Shown here piece after piece: positions 26,114-35,100 of a stretch of DNA of 64,000 nt (the stretch's first letter is position 1; each line of letters opens with the position of its first letter). The notes beneath the pieces are model-generated. The model was not told the origin of the DNA, ran no database searches, and worked only from the letters and a program-made list of their open reading frames with translations. Source of the stretch: Oerskovia paurometabola (GTDB lineage Bacteria; Actinomycetota; Actinomycetes; Actinomycetales; Cellulomonadaceae); the NCBI RefSeq assembly GCF_016907365.1, contig NZ_JAFBBV010000001.1, forward strand, positions 4,030,001-4,094,000, in the 5' to 3' direction. The position numbers and the translations under genes were made by a program.

Positions 26114-26286
26114 GGGTGGGGCCTTCGTGGTGCGGCGTGGGCGGGGGCGTGGGGACCACGCTAGGGCCCGACGGCGTCCCCGCCAGCCCGCGCGACACGT
26201 CACCTGCGCGGATAGCGTGGGTCGGGCGGGAATCTCGAGCTCCACCGATTCGCCCGAGGACGGGCGACCGACCCCCGGGAGTCACA

Positions 26287-27543
26287 GTGACGCAACCTGA
26301 CGAATCAGCCGCGCCGGTGACGGCTCCCGGCGCCGGGCAGGGCGCCGCCGCCTCGACCGGCGGCGCGCCGTCGGGCGGGTCCGCGACGCTCATGCTGGCC
26401 CTCGCGACGATCGGGTTCGCGGTGAACTTCTGGGCGTGGGCGCTCATCAGCCCGCTCGGTGGTGCGTACAGCGCGGCGCTCGGCCTGACGGCGGTCCAGC
26501 AGTCGGTGCTCGTCGCGGTACCCGTCATCGTGGGTTCGCTGGGGCGCATCCCGGTCGGCGCGCTCACGGACCGCTTCGGGGCGCGCATCATGTTCCCGCT
26601 GGTCAGCGCGGCGACGATCGTCCCGGTGCTGTTCATCGGCTTCGTCGCCGACAGCTTTCCGCTGCTCATCCTGGGCGGGTTCTTCCTGGGGCTGGGCGGG
26701 ACGGCGTTCGCGGTCGGAGTGCCCTTCGTCAACGCCTGGTACCCCCCGGCTCGGCGCGGCACGGCGCTGGGGATCTTCGGGATAGGGATGGGCGGCACCG
26801 CGATCTCGGCGTTCACGACGGTGCGGATCACCGACGCGTACGGCAAGAGCGCACCGTTCGTGCTCGTGGCGTGCGTCCTGGCGGTGTACGCGGTCGTGTC
26901 GTGGCTCCTCGTGCGCGACGCCCCGGGCCGGGCGGCGGCTGCGCACGGGCACTTCCTGGCGCGCACGTGGGCCACGTTCAGGCTCCCGGCGACGCTCCAG
27001 CTCTCGTGGCTGTACGCCGTGGGGTTCGGCGGGTTCGTGGCGTTCAGCGTGTACCTGCCGACGTTCCTGGTGAACGCCTACGACCTGACAGCCGCCGACG
27101 CCGCCGCGCGGACGGCCGGGTTCGTGGTGCTCGCGGTCGCGTGCCGCCCGATCGGCGGGACGCTCTCGGACCGGTTCGGCGGGATCCCGGTGTCGGTCGC
27201 GTGCTTCGCGCTCGTCACGGTCCTGGCCGCGGTCGTCGCGTTCCAGCCGGATCTCGTCCCCCTGGGGACCATCGCGTTCCTGGGCCTCGCGGTCGGGCTC
27301 GGCGCGTCGTCGGGCGCGACGTTCGAGCTCGTGGCCAAGGTCGCCCCGCAGGACAAGGTCGGCGCTGTCACAGGGCTCGTGGGGGCCGCGGGCGGGCTGG
27401 GCGGGTTCATCCCGCCGCTCATCATGGGCGCGGTGTACCAGCTCAACGGGGACTACGGCCTGGGCTTCGCGGCCCTGTCGGTGACGGCCCTGCTCACGCT
27501 GCTGTTCACGCTGGGGCCGGTGCGGCGCGGGACGCGGGGCTGA
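26287..27543 (+). CDS. narK: nitrate/nitrite transporter (MFS, NarK type)
   Basis: This 418-residue MFS protein has 12 helices. The NarK/NasA family motifs are present: NFWAWALISPLG at the first helix, GRIPVGALTDRFGAR after helix 2, GGTAFAVGVPFVNAWYPPARRGTALGIFG, and the C-half glycine-rich signature AGGLGGFIPP. It imports nitrate and may exchange it for nitrite. GTG 26287 has GGGAG upstream. It opens the block holding cofactor genes and narGHJI on the same strand, which supports a respiratory role. Confidence 0.9.
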   Translation: MTQPDESAAPVTAPGAGQGAAASTGGAPSGGSATLMLALATIGFAVNFWAWALISPLGGAYSAALGLTAVQQSVLVAVPVIVGSLGRIPVGALTDRFGARIMFPLVSAATIVPVLFIGFVADSFPLLILGGFFLGLGGTAFAVGVPFVNAWYPPARRGTALGIFGIGMGGTAISAFTTVRITDAYGKSAPFVLVACVLAVYAVVSWLLVRDAPGRAAAAHGHFLARTWATFRLPATLQLSWLYAVGFGGFVAFSVYLPTFLVNAYDLTAADAAARTAGFVVLAVACRPIGGTLSDRFGGIPVSVACFALVTVLAAVVAFQPDLVPLGTIAFLGLAVGLGASSGATFELVAKVAPQDKVGAVTGLVGAAGGLGGFIPPLIMGAVYQLNGDYGLGFAALSVTALLTLLFTLGPVRRGTRG

Positions 27544-27563
27544 CCGGCCCGGGGCTGATGTAT

Positions 27564-27590
27564 CTTGATGTCAAGACTGTTGACATCAAG
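27564..27590. promoter_or_regulatory. 11-bp inverted repeat before tam
   Basis: CTTGATGTCAA (27564-27574) and TTGACATCAAG (27580-27590) are exact complements around a 5-nt spacer, in a distinctly AT-rich patch. The dyad ends 11 nt before the tam GTG and overlaps the AAGAGGAG ribosome site. It looks like a repressor operator, and its regulator is not evident in the window. Confidence 0.7.
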
Positions 27591-27601
27591 AGGAGTGTGT
27601 C

Positions 27602-28363
27602 GTGGCGGACTGGAACCCGGAGAGCTACCTGCACTACGCCGACGAGCGTTCGCGGCCCTTCGTCGAGCTCCTGGCCCGCGTGCCGGGTACGCCTCGCACA
27701 GTGGTCGACCTCGGCTGCGGACCCGGTCACCTGGCCGAGGCCCTGCGCCACCGGTGGCCGGGCACCGACGTCCTGGGGGTCGACTCGTCGCCCGCGATGA
27801 TCGAGCGGGCCCGACGCGACGACCCGGGCGGGCGGTACGTGCTCGCCGACCTGCGCACGTTCGAGCCCCCGGCCCCCGTCGACCTCGTCGTGAGCAACGC
27901 GACGCTCCAGTGGGTCCCTGGCCACCGCGCCCTCCTGCCACGCCTGACGTCGATGGTCGCCGCCGGCGGGTCGTTCGCGTTCTCCGTCCCGGGCAACCAC
28001 GACGCCCCGAGCCACGTGACGCTGCGCGAGGTCGCCGGACGCGATCGGTACCGGGAGGCGACCGGCTCGGCCGCCCGTCCGGGCGGTTTCGACGCCGAGC
28101 AGTACCTCGGCGACCTGGCCCGGCCCGGCTGGCGGGTCGACGCCTGGGAGACCACCTACGTGCACGTCCTCCATGGCGAGGACCCGGTCTACGCCTGGAT
28201 CGCGGCGACAGGCGCCCGCCCGGTGCTCGATGCCCTGCCCGAGGTCCTGCGCCCGTCCTTCGTCGCCGACCTCCAGGAGGCGCTGCGCGCGGCGTACCCC
28301 GCGCACCCCTACGGGACGCCGCTCGCCTTCCGGCGGGTCTTCGCGGTCGCGACACGAGTCTGA
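27602..28363 (+). CDS. tam: trans-aconitate 2-methyltransferase
   Basis: This 253-residue SAM-dependent methyltransferase starts MADWNPESYLHYADERSRPF, the classic Tam opening. It has the SAM motif VVDLGCGPGHLAEAL, then VLGVDSSPAMIERAR and LVVSNATLQWVP. Tam methylates trans-aconitate, a by-product that inhibits aconitase. AAGAGGAG lies 8 nt before the GTG. It sits between narK and the molybdenum cofactor genes but carries its own dyad operator, so it may be regulated separately. Confidence 0.93.
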   Translation: MADWNPESYLHYADERSRPFVELLARVPGTPRTVVDLGCGPGHLAEALRHRWPGTDVLGVDSSPAMIERARRDDPGGRYVLADLRTFEPPAPVDLVVSNATLQWVPGHRALLPRLTSMVAAGGSFAFSVPGNHDAPSHVTLREVAGRDRYREATGSAARPGGFDAEQYLGDLARPGWRVDAWETTYVHVLHGEDPVYAWIAATGARPVLDALPEVLRPSFVADLQEALRAAYPAHPYGTPLAFRRVFAVATRV

Positions 28364-28389
28364 GCGACGCGGCGGCCTACGGTGTCCCC

Positions 28390-29751
28390 ATGGACCCCCA
28401 CGCCCTGGACCAGCCGTCGCAAGCACCCGTGGACCGGCCGCGTCCTGACGGGTCGCCCCGTGCGGGCGACGGCCCCGCACCGGCCGGGACGACGGTCGAC
28501 GAGTACCGCGACCACGTCCTCGCGCTGGTCTCGCCGTCGTCCCCCGAGCAGGTCCCCCTCGACGAGCTCGCGACCGCCGCCCCCGCCCGGCGCGTGCTGG
28601 CCCACGACGTCCGCTCCCTCCTGGACGTCCCGCGCTTCGACGCCTCGGCCATGGACGGGTACGCGCTGCGCGGCGCGGACCTCTCGGCCGCGACCCCGGA
28701 CTCCCCCGTCACGCTGCGCGTCGTGGGCGACATCGCGGCGGCACCCTCCGCCGCCCCCGGCGGCCCGTCGTCCGGCCTGGGCGCCCCCGGCGAAGCCGTC
28801 CGCATCATGACCGGCGCCCCGGTGCCGGACGGGTGCGACGTCGTCGTGCCCGTGGAGCGGACCTCGACGCGACGCTTCGTACCCGGTGCCCCGCTGGAGG
28901 AGCGGATCGAGGTCTACGAGCCGTCCAGGCCCAACGTCCGCCGCCGCGCCGAGGACGTCGCGGTCGGCGACCTCGTCGCCGCGGCGGGCGCCACGACGAC
29001 CCCGCGGCTCGTCTCGGCCGCAGCCTCGGCAGGGCACGCGACCCTTCCGGTGCACCGCGTCCCTCGCGTCGCGGTCCTCTCGACGGGCAGCGAGCTCGTG
29101 CCGTTCGGCACCGCCCCCGGTCCGGGCCAGATCCCCGACTCCAACTCGCTCCTGCTCGCGGCGTGCGTGCGCGACGCGGGCGGCGTGCCGGTGCGCGTGG
29201 GCGCGGTCCCGGACACGGCCGAGGCGCTGCGCGCGGTGCTCGACGACGTCGCCCCCCACGTGGACCTGATCGTCACCTCGGGCGGAGTCAGCGCGGGCGC
29301 GTTCGACGTCGTCAAGGAGGTCCTGTCCGGCCCGTACGGCGAGGATCACGGGGCTTCGGAGGTGCGGCTCGTCGCGGTCGGGATGCAGCCCGGCAAGCCG
29401 CAGGCCGCCGCACGCTGGCGCGGCACTCCCCTGCTCGGCGTGCCCGGGAACCCGGTGAGCGCGTACGTGTCGTTCCGGGCGTTCGTGCGCCCGGCGGTGC
29501 GCCGCCTCGCGGGCCACCCGGAGCCCGTCGAGCCGCTCGTCGAGCGCGTCGCCGCCGAGGGCTGGCGCTCCCCCGCGGGGCGGCAGCAGTTCCTCCCGGT
29601 GCGCTTCGTCGGGGCCGACGGCGTCGCACCGGTCGGGCCCGGCGCGCACCACGTCTCGGCCCTGACCCGGGCCGACGCGATCGCGGTCGTACCGCCCGAG
29701 GTCGAGGCGGTTGGGCCGGGCGAGGTCGTGCGTGTCATGGTGATCGCATGA
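28390..29751 (+). CDS. moeA: molybdopterin molybdenumtransferase
   Basis: This 453-residue protein inserts molybdate into adenylated molybdopterin. Family motifs are VPRFDASAMDGYALRG near residue 80, IMTGAPVPDGCDVVVP, PRVAVLSTGSEL, VTSGGVSAGAFDVVK and GVPGNPVSAYVSF. A Pro-rich extension of about 30 residues at the N terminus is unusual and may indicate a later start. The stop overlaps moaC (ATGA). It is the first gene of a five-gene cofactor operon. Confidence 0.96.
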   Translation: MDPHALDQPSQAPVDRPRPDGSPRAGDGPAPAGTTVDEYRDHVLALVSPSSPEQVPLDELATAAPARRVLAHDVRSLLDVPRFDASAMDGYALRGADLSAATPDSPVTLRVVGDIAAAPSAAPGGPSSGLGAPGEAVRIMTGAPVPDGCDVVVPVERTSTRRFVPGAPLEERIEVYEPSRPNVRRRAEDVAVGDLVAAAGATTTPRLVSAAASAGHATLPVHRVPRVAVLSTGSELVPFGTAPGPGQIPDSNSLLLAACVRDAGGVPVRVGAVPDTAEALRAVLDDVAPHVDLIVTSGGVSAGAFDVVKEVLSGPYGEDHGASEVRLVAVGMQPGKPQAAARWRGTPLLGVPGNPVSAYVSFRAFVRPAVRRLAGHPEPVEPLVERVAAEGWRSPAGRQQFLPVRFVGADGVAPVGPGAHHVSALTRADAIAVVPPEVEAVGPGEVVRVMVIA

Positions 29752-30221
29752 GCGAGTTCACCCACCTCGACGAGCGCGGCCACGCCCGCATGGTCGACGT
29801 CACCCTCAAGCAGCCGACCGTCCGTTCCGCGACCGCGACCGGCGTCGTCCGGTGCGGTCCGCACATCGTCGCGGCGCTGCGGTCCGGCGAGGTCCCCAAG
29901 GGCGACGTGCTCGCGGTCGCGCGCATCGCGGGCATTCAGGGAGCCAAGAAGACGGCCGAGCTGCTGCCGCTCGCGCACATCATCGGGGTGCACGGCGCGG
30001 CCGTAGACCTCGACGTCCAGGACCACGGCGTCGAGATCCGCGCGACCGTGCGCACCGCGGACCGCACGGGGGTCGAGATGGAGGCGCTCACCGCGGTCGC
30101 GGTCGCGGGGCTCGCGGTCGTCGACATGGTCAAGGGGCTCGACAAGTCGGTCGAGCTCACCGACGTCCGCCTCCAGTCCAAGACGGGCGGCAAGTCGGGC
30201 GAGTGGGTGCGCCCGGTGTGA
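29748..30221 (+). CDS. moaC: cyclic pyranopterin monophosphate synthase
   Basis: This 157-residue protein carries out the second half of the conversion of GTP to cyclic pyranopterin monophosphate, with MoaA. The signatures KKTAELLPLAHIIGVHGAAVDL and MEALTAVAVAGLAVVDMVKGLDK hold the conserved Lys and Asp active-site region. The length matches the family. It is coupled at both ends by 4-bp overlaps with moeA and mobA. The partner moaA is not in the window. Confidence 0.97.
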   Translation: MSEFTHLDERGHARMVDVTLKQPTVRSATATGVVRCGPHIVAALRSGEVPKGDVLAVARIAGIQGAKKTAELLPLAHIIGVHGAAVDLDVQDHGVEIRATVRTADRTGVEMEALTAVAVAGLAVVDMVKGLDKSVELTDVRLQSKTGGKSGEWVRPV

Positions 30222-30871
30222 GCGGGCCCCTGTTCGACGCGGTCGTGCTCGCGGGCGGGCGGGCGCGGCGGCTCGGCACGTCCAAGCCGCAGCTCGTCGT
30301 CGCGGGCGCGCGCCTGCTCGACCACGTGCTCACCGCGACCCGCGACGCCCGGGCGACGGTCGTCGTCGGGCCCGACGACCTGGCGTCCGAGGCGTACGTC
30401 CTCACGCGCGAGGACCCGCCGTTCGGCGGTCCGGTCGCGGGGACCGCGGCGGGCCTCGCCGCACTGCCCGACGGCGCAGTGCCCTGGGTCCTGCTCCTCG
30501 CCTGCGACGTGCCGCGGGCCGCGGAGGCCGTGCCGCTGCTCGTGGCGGCCGCCACCGGCACCGCCGCCGGTCACGGGGAGATCGACGGCGTGCACCTCGC
30601 GCACGACGGGCGGGACCAGTGGCTCGTCGGGCTGTACCGGCGCGAGGCGCTGGACGACGCCGTGGCCCGGCTCGAGGGCGACCCCGCGCAGGGCGGCCTC
30701 GCGGGTGCTCCTGTGCGCCGACTCGTCTCGGGGATGCAACTCACCCGTGTCGAGGACGTGGACGGTCTGAGCGCCGACGTGGACACGTGGCAGGATGCGG
30801 AGACGTACACGCTGCGGCGCGCGCGGTTCGGCACTGGCGACCCGCACGGACCATCGGGAGGCACGGCATGA
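30218..30871 (+). CDS. mobA: molybdenum cofactor guanylyltransferase
   Basis: This 217-residue nucleotidyltransferase has an N-terminal GTP-binding signature LAGGRARRLGTSKPQLVVAG and the metal-binding Asp in LLACDVPRAA. It joins GMP to Mo-molybdopterin to give the bis-MGD form required by NarG. GTG 30218 overlaps the moaC stop. The C-terminal 25 residues are polar and variable. Confidence 0.9.
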   Translation: MSGPLFDAVVLAGGRARRLGTSKPQLVVAGARLLDHVLTATRDARATVVVGPDDLASEAYVLTREDPPFGGPVAGTAAGLAALPDGAVPWVLLLACDVPRAAEAVPLLVAAATGTAAGHGEIDGVHLAHDGRDQWLVGLYRREALDDAVARLEGDPAQGGLAGAPVRRLVSGMQLTRVEDVDGLSADVDTWQDAETYTLRRARFGTGDPHGPSGGTA

Positions 30872-31197
30872 GCAACCTCGAACGCTGGGTGGACACCCTC
30901 GTCGACGAGTTCGACCTCGACCGCGAGGCGGTGGACATCGGGGCCATCCTGGACCTGGCGCGCGACGCCGCGCACCGGGTCGAGCGGCCCGCGGCCCCGC
31001 TGACCACCTTCATCGCGGGCTATGTCGCCGGGCTGTCCGCCGGGGAGGGCGCCGACCACCCGGGTCTGGACGCCATGGAGCGGGCCACCGAGCTCGCACT
31101 CGCGTGGGAGGTCGAGCCGACGCTCGACGAGGTCGTCGTCGACGGTGCTGCGGACGCCGACAACCCTGTGGAGCCCGCCGCCCCCGAGAGGGCGTGA
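30868..31197 (+). CDS. DUF6457 protein in the cofactor operon
   Basis: This 109-residue acidic all-helical protein contains LERWVDTLVDEFDLD, LDLARDAAHRVERPAAPLTTFIAGYVAGL and an acidic tail. The DUF6457 family regularly accompanies molybdopterin-guanine dinucleotide genes in actinobacteria, and its role is unknown. The position between mobA (4-bp overlap) and moaD (1 bp gap) supports a role in cofactor assembly or delivery. Confidence 0.85.
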   Translation: MSNLERWVDTLVDEFDLDREAVDIGAILDLARDAAHRVERPAAPLTTFIAGYVAGLSAGEGADHPGLDAMERATELALAWEVEPTLDEVVVDGAADADNPVEPAAPERA

Positions 31198-31198
31198 C

Positions 31199-31435
31199 GT
31201 GCCGCGGGTCCGCTACTTCGCCGGTGCGGCCGAGGCCGCCGGGCTCGAGGCCGAGTCCCTCCCGGGGGCCTCGGTCGGGGAGCTCTTCACGGCCATGACC
31301 GCCCGCCACCCCGCGCTCGCCGACGTGCTGCCGCGCTGCTCGGTGCTCGTGGGTGGCATCCGGACCGCCGACCACGGCGTGGCGCTGGCGCCCGACCAGC
31401 AGGTCGACGTCCTGCCCCCTTTCGCGGGCGGCTGA
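31199..31435 (+). CDS. moaD: molybdopterin synthase small subunit
   Basis: This 78-residue ubiquitin-like protein starts VPRVRYFAGAAEAAG and ends PPFAGG. The C-terminal Gly-Gly is the site of thiocarboxylation that donates sulfur to molybdopterin. The length fits the family. GTG 31199 lies just after the DUF6457 stop. The large subunit MoaE is not in the window. Confidence 0.92.
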   Translation: MPRVRYFAGAAEAAGLEAESLPGASVGELFTAMTARHPALADVLPRCSVLVGGIRTADHGVALAPDQQVDVLPPFAGG

Positions 31436-31452
31436 CTGTCCCCACCTTCCGC

Positions 31453-31509
31453 TGAGTGCGGAGTAGTTGTCGTCCGGAGAGCCGATCGACGACAACTGCT
31501 CCGCACTCA
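31453..31509. repeat. 22-bp inverted repeat between moaD and mogA
   Basis: Arms 31453-31474 and 31488-31509 pair with one mismatch around a 13-nt loop. The left arm begins TGAGTGCGGAG. It lies between convergent genes, 17 bp after each stop codon, and so is well placed as a two-way terminator. It has the architecture of the other long inverted repeats in the window but its own sequence. Confidence 0.85.
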
Positions 31510-31525
31510 ACGACACGTCTTCCCC

Positions 31526-32056
31526 TCAGTGGTCCCCGCCCGCGAGCTGCGAGAACACGTGCGGCAGCAGCGGTTCGAGCACCGACCAGCCGTCGCGCAC
31601 ACCGCCCGGCGAACCCGGCAGGTTGACCACGAACGCCCGCAGCCCACGGGCCCCCGGGGCGGTCCCCACGATCCCCCGTGACAGCACCGCGCTCGGCACG
31701 ACGGTCGCGCCGCGTCGCCGGATCGCCTCGGCCACGCCCGGCAGCTCCTGGTCGACGACCTCGGCCGTCCCCTCGGGCGTGTGGTCGCGCGGGCCGATGC
31801 CCGTCCCGCCCGTGGTGATCACGAGCCGCGCCCCCTCGACCAGCGCGGAGGTGAGCGCGTCGCGGACCGAGCTGACGCCGTCGGGCACCAGACGCGACGT
31901 GACCCGCTCGAAGCCGCCCGTCTCCAGGAGCGAGACCAGGAGCGGCCCCGAACGGTCGACGTACTCGCCGCGCGAGCCGCGGTCGGAGACCGTGACGACC
32001 GTGACGGGCAGGTGGGCGAGGGGGAAGGTGGCGTGGGGCCCGTCGAACGTGGTCAT
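31526..32056 (-). CDS. mogA: MogA/MoaB-family molybdopterin adenylyltransferase
   Basis: This 176-residue protein starts with VTVVTVSDRGSRGEYVDRSG. It has the family MPT-binding signatures LVITTGGTGIGPRDHTPE and NLPGSPGGVRDG. It adenylates molybdopterin ahead of MoeA. MogA and MoaB are hard to tell apart by sequence alone. It faces the moa/mob operon, convergent, and is divergent from narG. Confidence 0.92.
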   Translation of the reverse strand: MTTFDGPHATFPLAHLPVTVVTVSDRGSRGEYVDRSGPLLVSLLETGGFERVTSRLVPDGVSSVRDALTSALVEGARLVITTGGTGIGPRDHTPEGTAEVVDQELPGVAEAIRRRGATVVPSAVLSRGIVGTAPGARGLRAFVVNLPGSPGGVRDGWSVLEPLLPHVFSQLAGGDH

Positions 32057-32187
32057 GGGAGCACCGTAGACAATCAGGGCGCACCGGGCGACGTGGCCCT
32101 GCTCCCCGGGCAGAACCCTGCGGGACGTGGGCATACTGCGAGGCAGACGAACGAACACGCACGGTCCTGCTCGCCCCAGGAGGTCGC

Positions 32188-35100
32188 ATGTCGCAGTCCA
32201 CCGTCCCCGGCCCGGGCACCGACGCCCGCGCCGCGGACGCCCCACGCCCTGAGTCCCCGGGGGGCAGCGGTGAGGACGCCCTGCTCCGGCTCGGCAAGCA
32301 CCTGCGCCGCGGCGAGGTCTCGCCGGACCTGCGCCAGCTGTTCCTCCAGGGGGGTCGCGAGGGCGACGTCTTCTACCGGGACCGGTGGTCGCACGACAAG
32401 GTGGTGCGCTCGACGCACGGCGTGAACTGCACCGGGTCGTGCTCGTGGAAGGTGTACGTCAAGGACGGCATCATCACGTGGGAGACGCAGCAGACGGACT
32501 ACCCGTCGGTCGGCCCGGACTCGCCCGAGTACGAGCCGCGCGGCTGTCCGCGCGGCGCGGCCTTCAGCTGGTACACGTACTCCCCGACGCGGGTCCGCTA
32601 CCCGTACGTGCGGGGCGTGCTGCTGCGGGCCTTCCGCGACGCGAAGGCGCGCACGGGCGACCCCGTGCGCGCGTGGGCCGAGGTCACGGGGAACCCCGAG
32701 ACGGCGCGCGCGTACAAGCAGGCGCGCGGCAAGGGCGGCCTGGTGCGTGCGTCGTGGGAGGAGGCCGCGGAGATCGTCGCGGCGGCCCACGTCCACACGA
32801 TCAAGACGTACGGCCCGGACCGCATCGCGGGCTTCTCGCCCATCCCGGCGATGTCGATGGTCTCGCACGGCGTGGGCGCACGGTTCATCTCGATGCTGGG
32901 CGGCGCGATGCTGTCGTTCTACGACTGGTACGCGGACCTGCCGGTCGCCTCCCCGCAGGTGTTCGGCGACCAGACCGACGTCCCCGAGTCCGCCGACTGG
33001 TGGAACTCGTCGTATTGCATCATGTGGGGCTCGAACATCCCGGTGACCCGCACGCCCGACGCGCACTTCATGGCCGAGGCGCGCTACCGCGGCCAGAAGG
33101 TGATCGTGGTCTCGCCCGACTACGCCGACAACACGAAGTTCGCCGACGAGTGGCTCGCCGTGCACCCGGGCACGGACGGCGCGCTGGCGCTCGCGATGGG
33201 GCACGTCATCCTGCGGGAGTTCCACGTGGAACGTCGCACGGCGCCGTTCGTGGACTACCTGAGGAGATACACGGACTCGCCGTTCCTGGTCACGCTCACG
33301 CCGAGCCCGGCGTCGGCCTCGTCGGGGCCCGACGGCGGAGCTCACACCGCGGGACGCATCACCTACGTCCCGGACAAGTTCCTCACCGCGGCCGACCTGG
33401 GCGACGACGTGCTGCCAGGAGCCGCGAGCGCCGCCAACGCGGCCTTCAAGCCCGTCCTGCTCGACGCCGACGGGGGCGTCGTCATCCCCAACGGCACGCT
33501 CGGGCACCGGTTCGGCGAGGCCGACGAGGGCAGGTGGAACCTCGACCTGGAGGGCGTGGTCCCGCTGCTGTCCGTCGCGGACGGCGTGGCGGGCGCTCCG
33601 GGGATCCCGGGGGCCGCGCACGAGACGCACGGCGCGTCCCACCACACCGCCGTCAGCGTGGACCTGCCGCGCTTCGACCTGTCCCCCGACCCCGACCAAG
33701 GCGAGACCGGGAGGCACACCGGCGGCGCGGGCTCGGTCACGCGCGGCGTGCCGGTCCGGCGCGTGGGCGGGCACCTGGTGACCACGGTGTTCGACCTGCT
33801 GCTCGCCCGCTACGGCGTGAACCGCGAGGACCTGGACCTGCCGGGTGAGTGGCCCTCGGGCTACGACGACGCGGACTCGCCCGGCACCCCGGCGTGGCAG
33901 GAGCAGTTCACGGGGGTCCCGGCCGCGGCGGCCGCACGGATCGGTCGCGAGTTCGCGGACAACGCCGAGCGGTCGGGCGGGCGCTCGATGATCATCATGG
34001 GCGCGGGGGCGAACCACTGGTTCCACGCCGACACGATCTACCGGGCCATGCTCGCGCTGACGACCATGACGGGTTGCCAGGGCGTCAACGGCGGCGGCTG
34101 GGCGCACTACGTCGGGCAGGAGAAGTGTCGGCCCGTCACCGGATGGGCACAGTACGCGGGCGGCCTGGACTGGTCGCGGCCACCGCGCCAGATGATCGGC
34201 ACGGCGTTCTGGTACGTCGCCACGGACCAGTGGCGCTACGACGGGCTGCCGGCGGACGCGCTCGCGACACCGCTGGGCTCGGGTCTCTTCGCGGGCCGGA
34301 CCACGGCCGACTGCCTGGTCGAGTCGGCGCAGCGCGGCTGGATGCCGAGCTACCCGACGTTCGACCGGAACCCGCTCGACCTCGTGGACCAGGCCGAGGC
34401 GGCGGGCGTCGCCCCCGCGGACTACGTGGTCTCCGAGCTGCGCAGCGGCGCGCTCCGGTTCGCGGTCGAGGCGCCCGACGCCCCCGAGAACTTCCCGCGC
34501 TGCGTCACGGTGTGGCGGGCCAACATCCTGGGGTCCTCGGGCAAGGGCAACGAGTACTTCCTCAAGCATCTGCTGGGGACGGACTCGGCGGTGCTCGCGG
34601 ACGAGTCGGCGCCCGCGCGGCGCCCGCAGTCGATCGAGTGGGCCGAGGAGGGCGCGCGCGGCAAGCTCGACCTGCTCACGACGCTCGACTTCCGCATGAC
34701 GAGCACCACGCTGTTCTCGGACGTCGTGCTGCCCGCGGCCACCTGGTACGAGAAGCACGACCTGTCCACGACGGACATGCACCCGTTCGTGCACTCGTTC
34801 AACCCGGCGATCAGCCCGCCGTGGCAGACCCGCACGGACTTCGACATCTTCCACACGATCGCGCGGAAGATCAGCGAGTACTCGGTCGAGCACCTGGGCG
34901 TGCGCAAGGACCTCGTGGCCGCTCCCCTGCTGCACGACACCCCCGACGCCATGTCGGTACCGCACGGCACGATCGTCGACTCGGGCGAGGGGTCCGCGTC
35001 CCGTCCTCTGGTCCCGGGCGTGACCATGCCCAAGCTGGTCGTGGTCGAGCGCGACTACCCCGCCTTCGCGGACCGCATGGCCTCGCTCGGACCGCTCACC

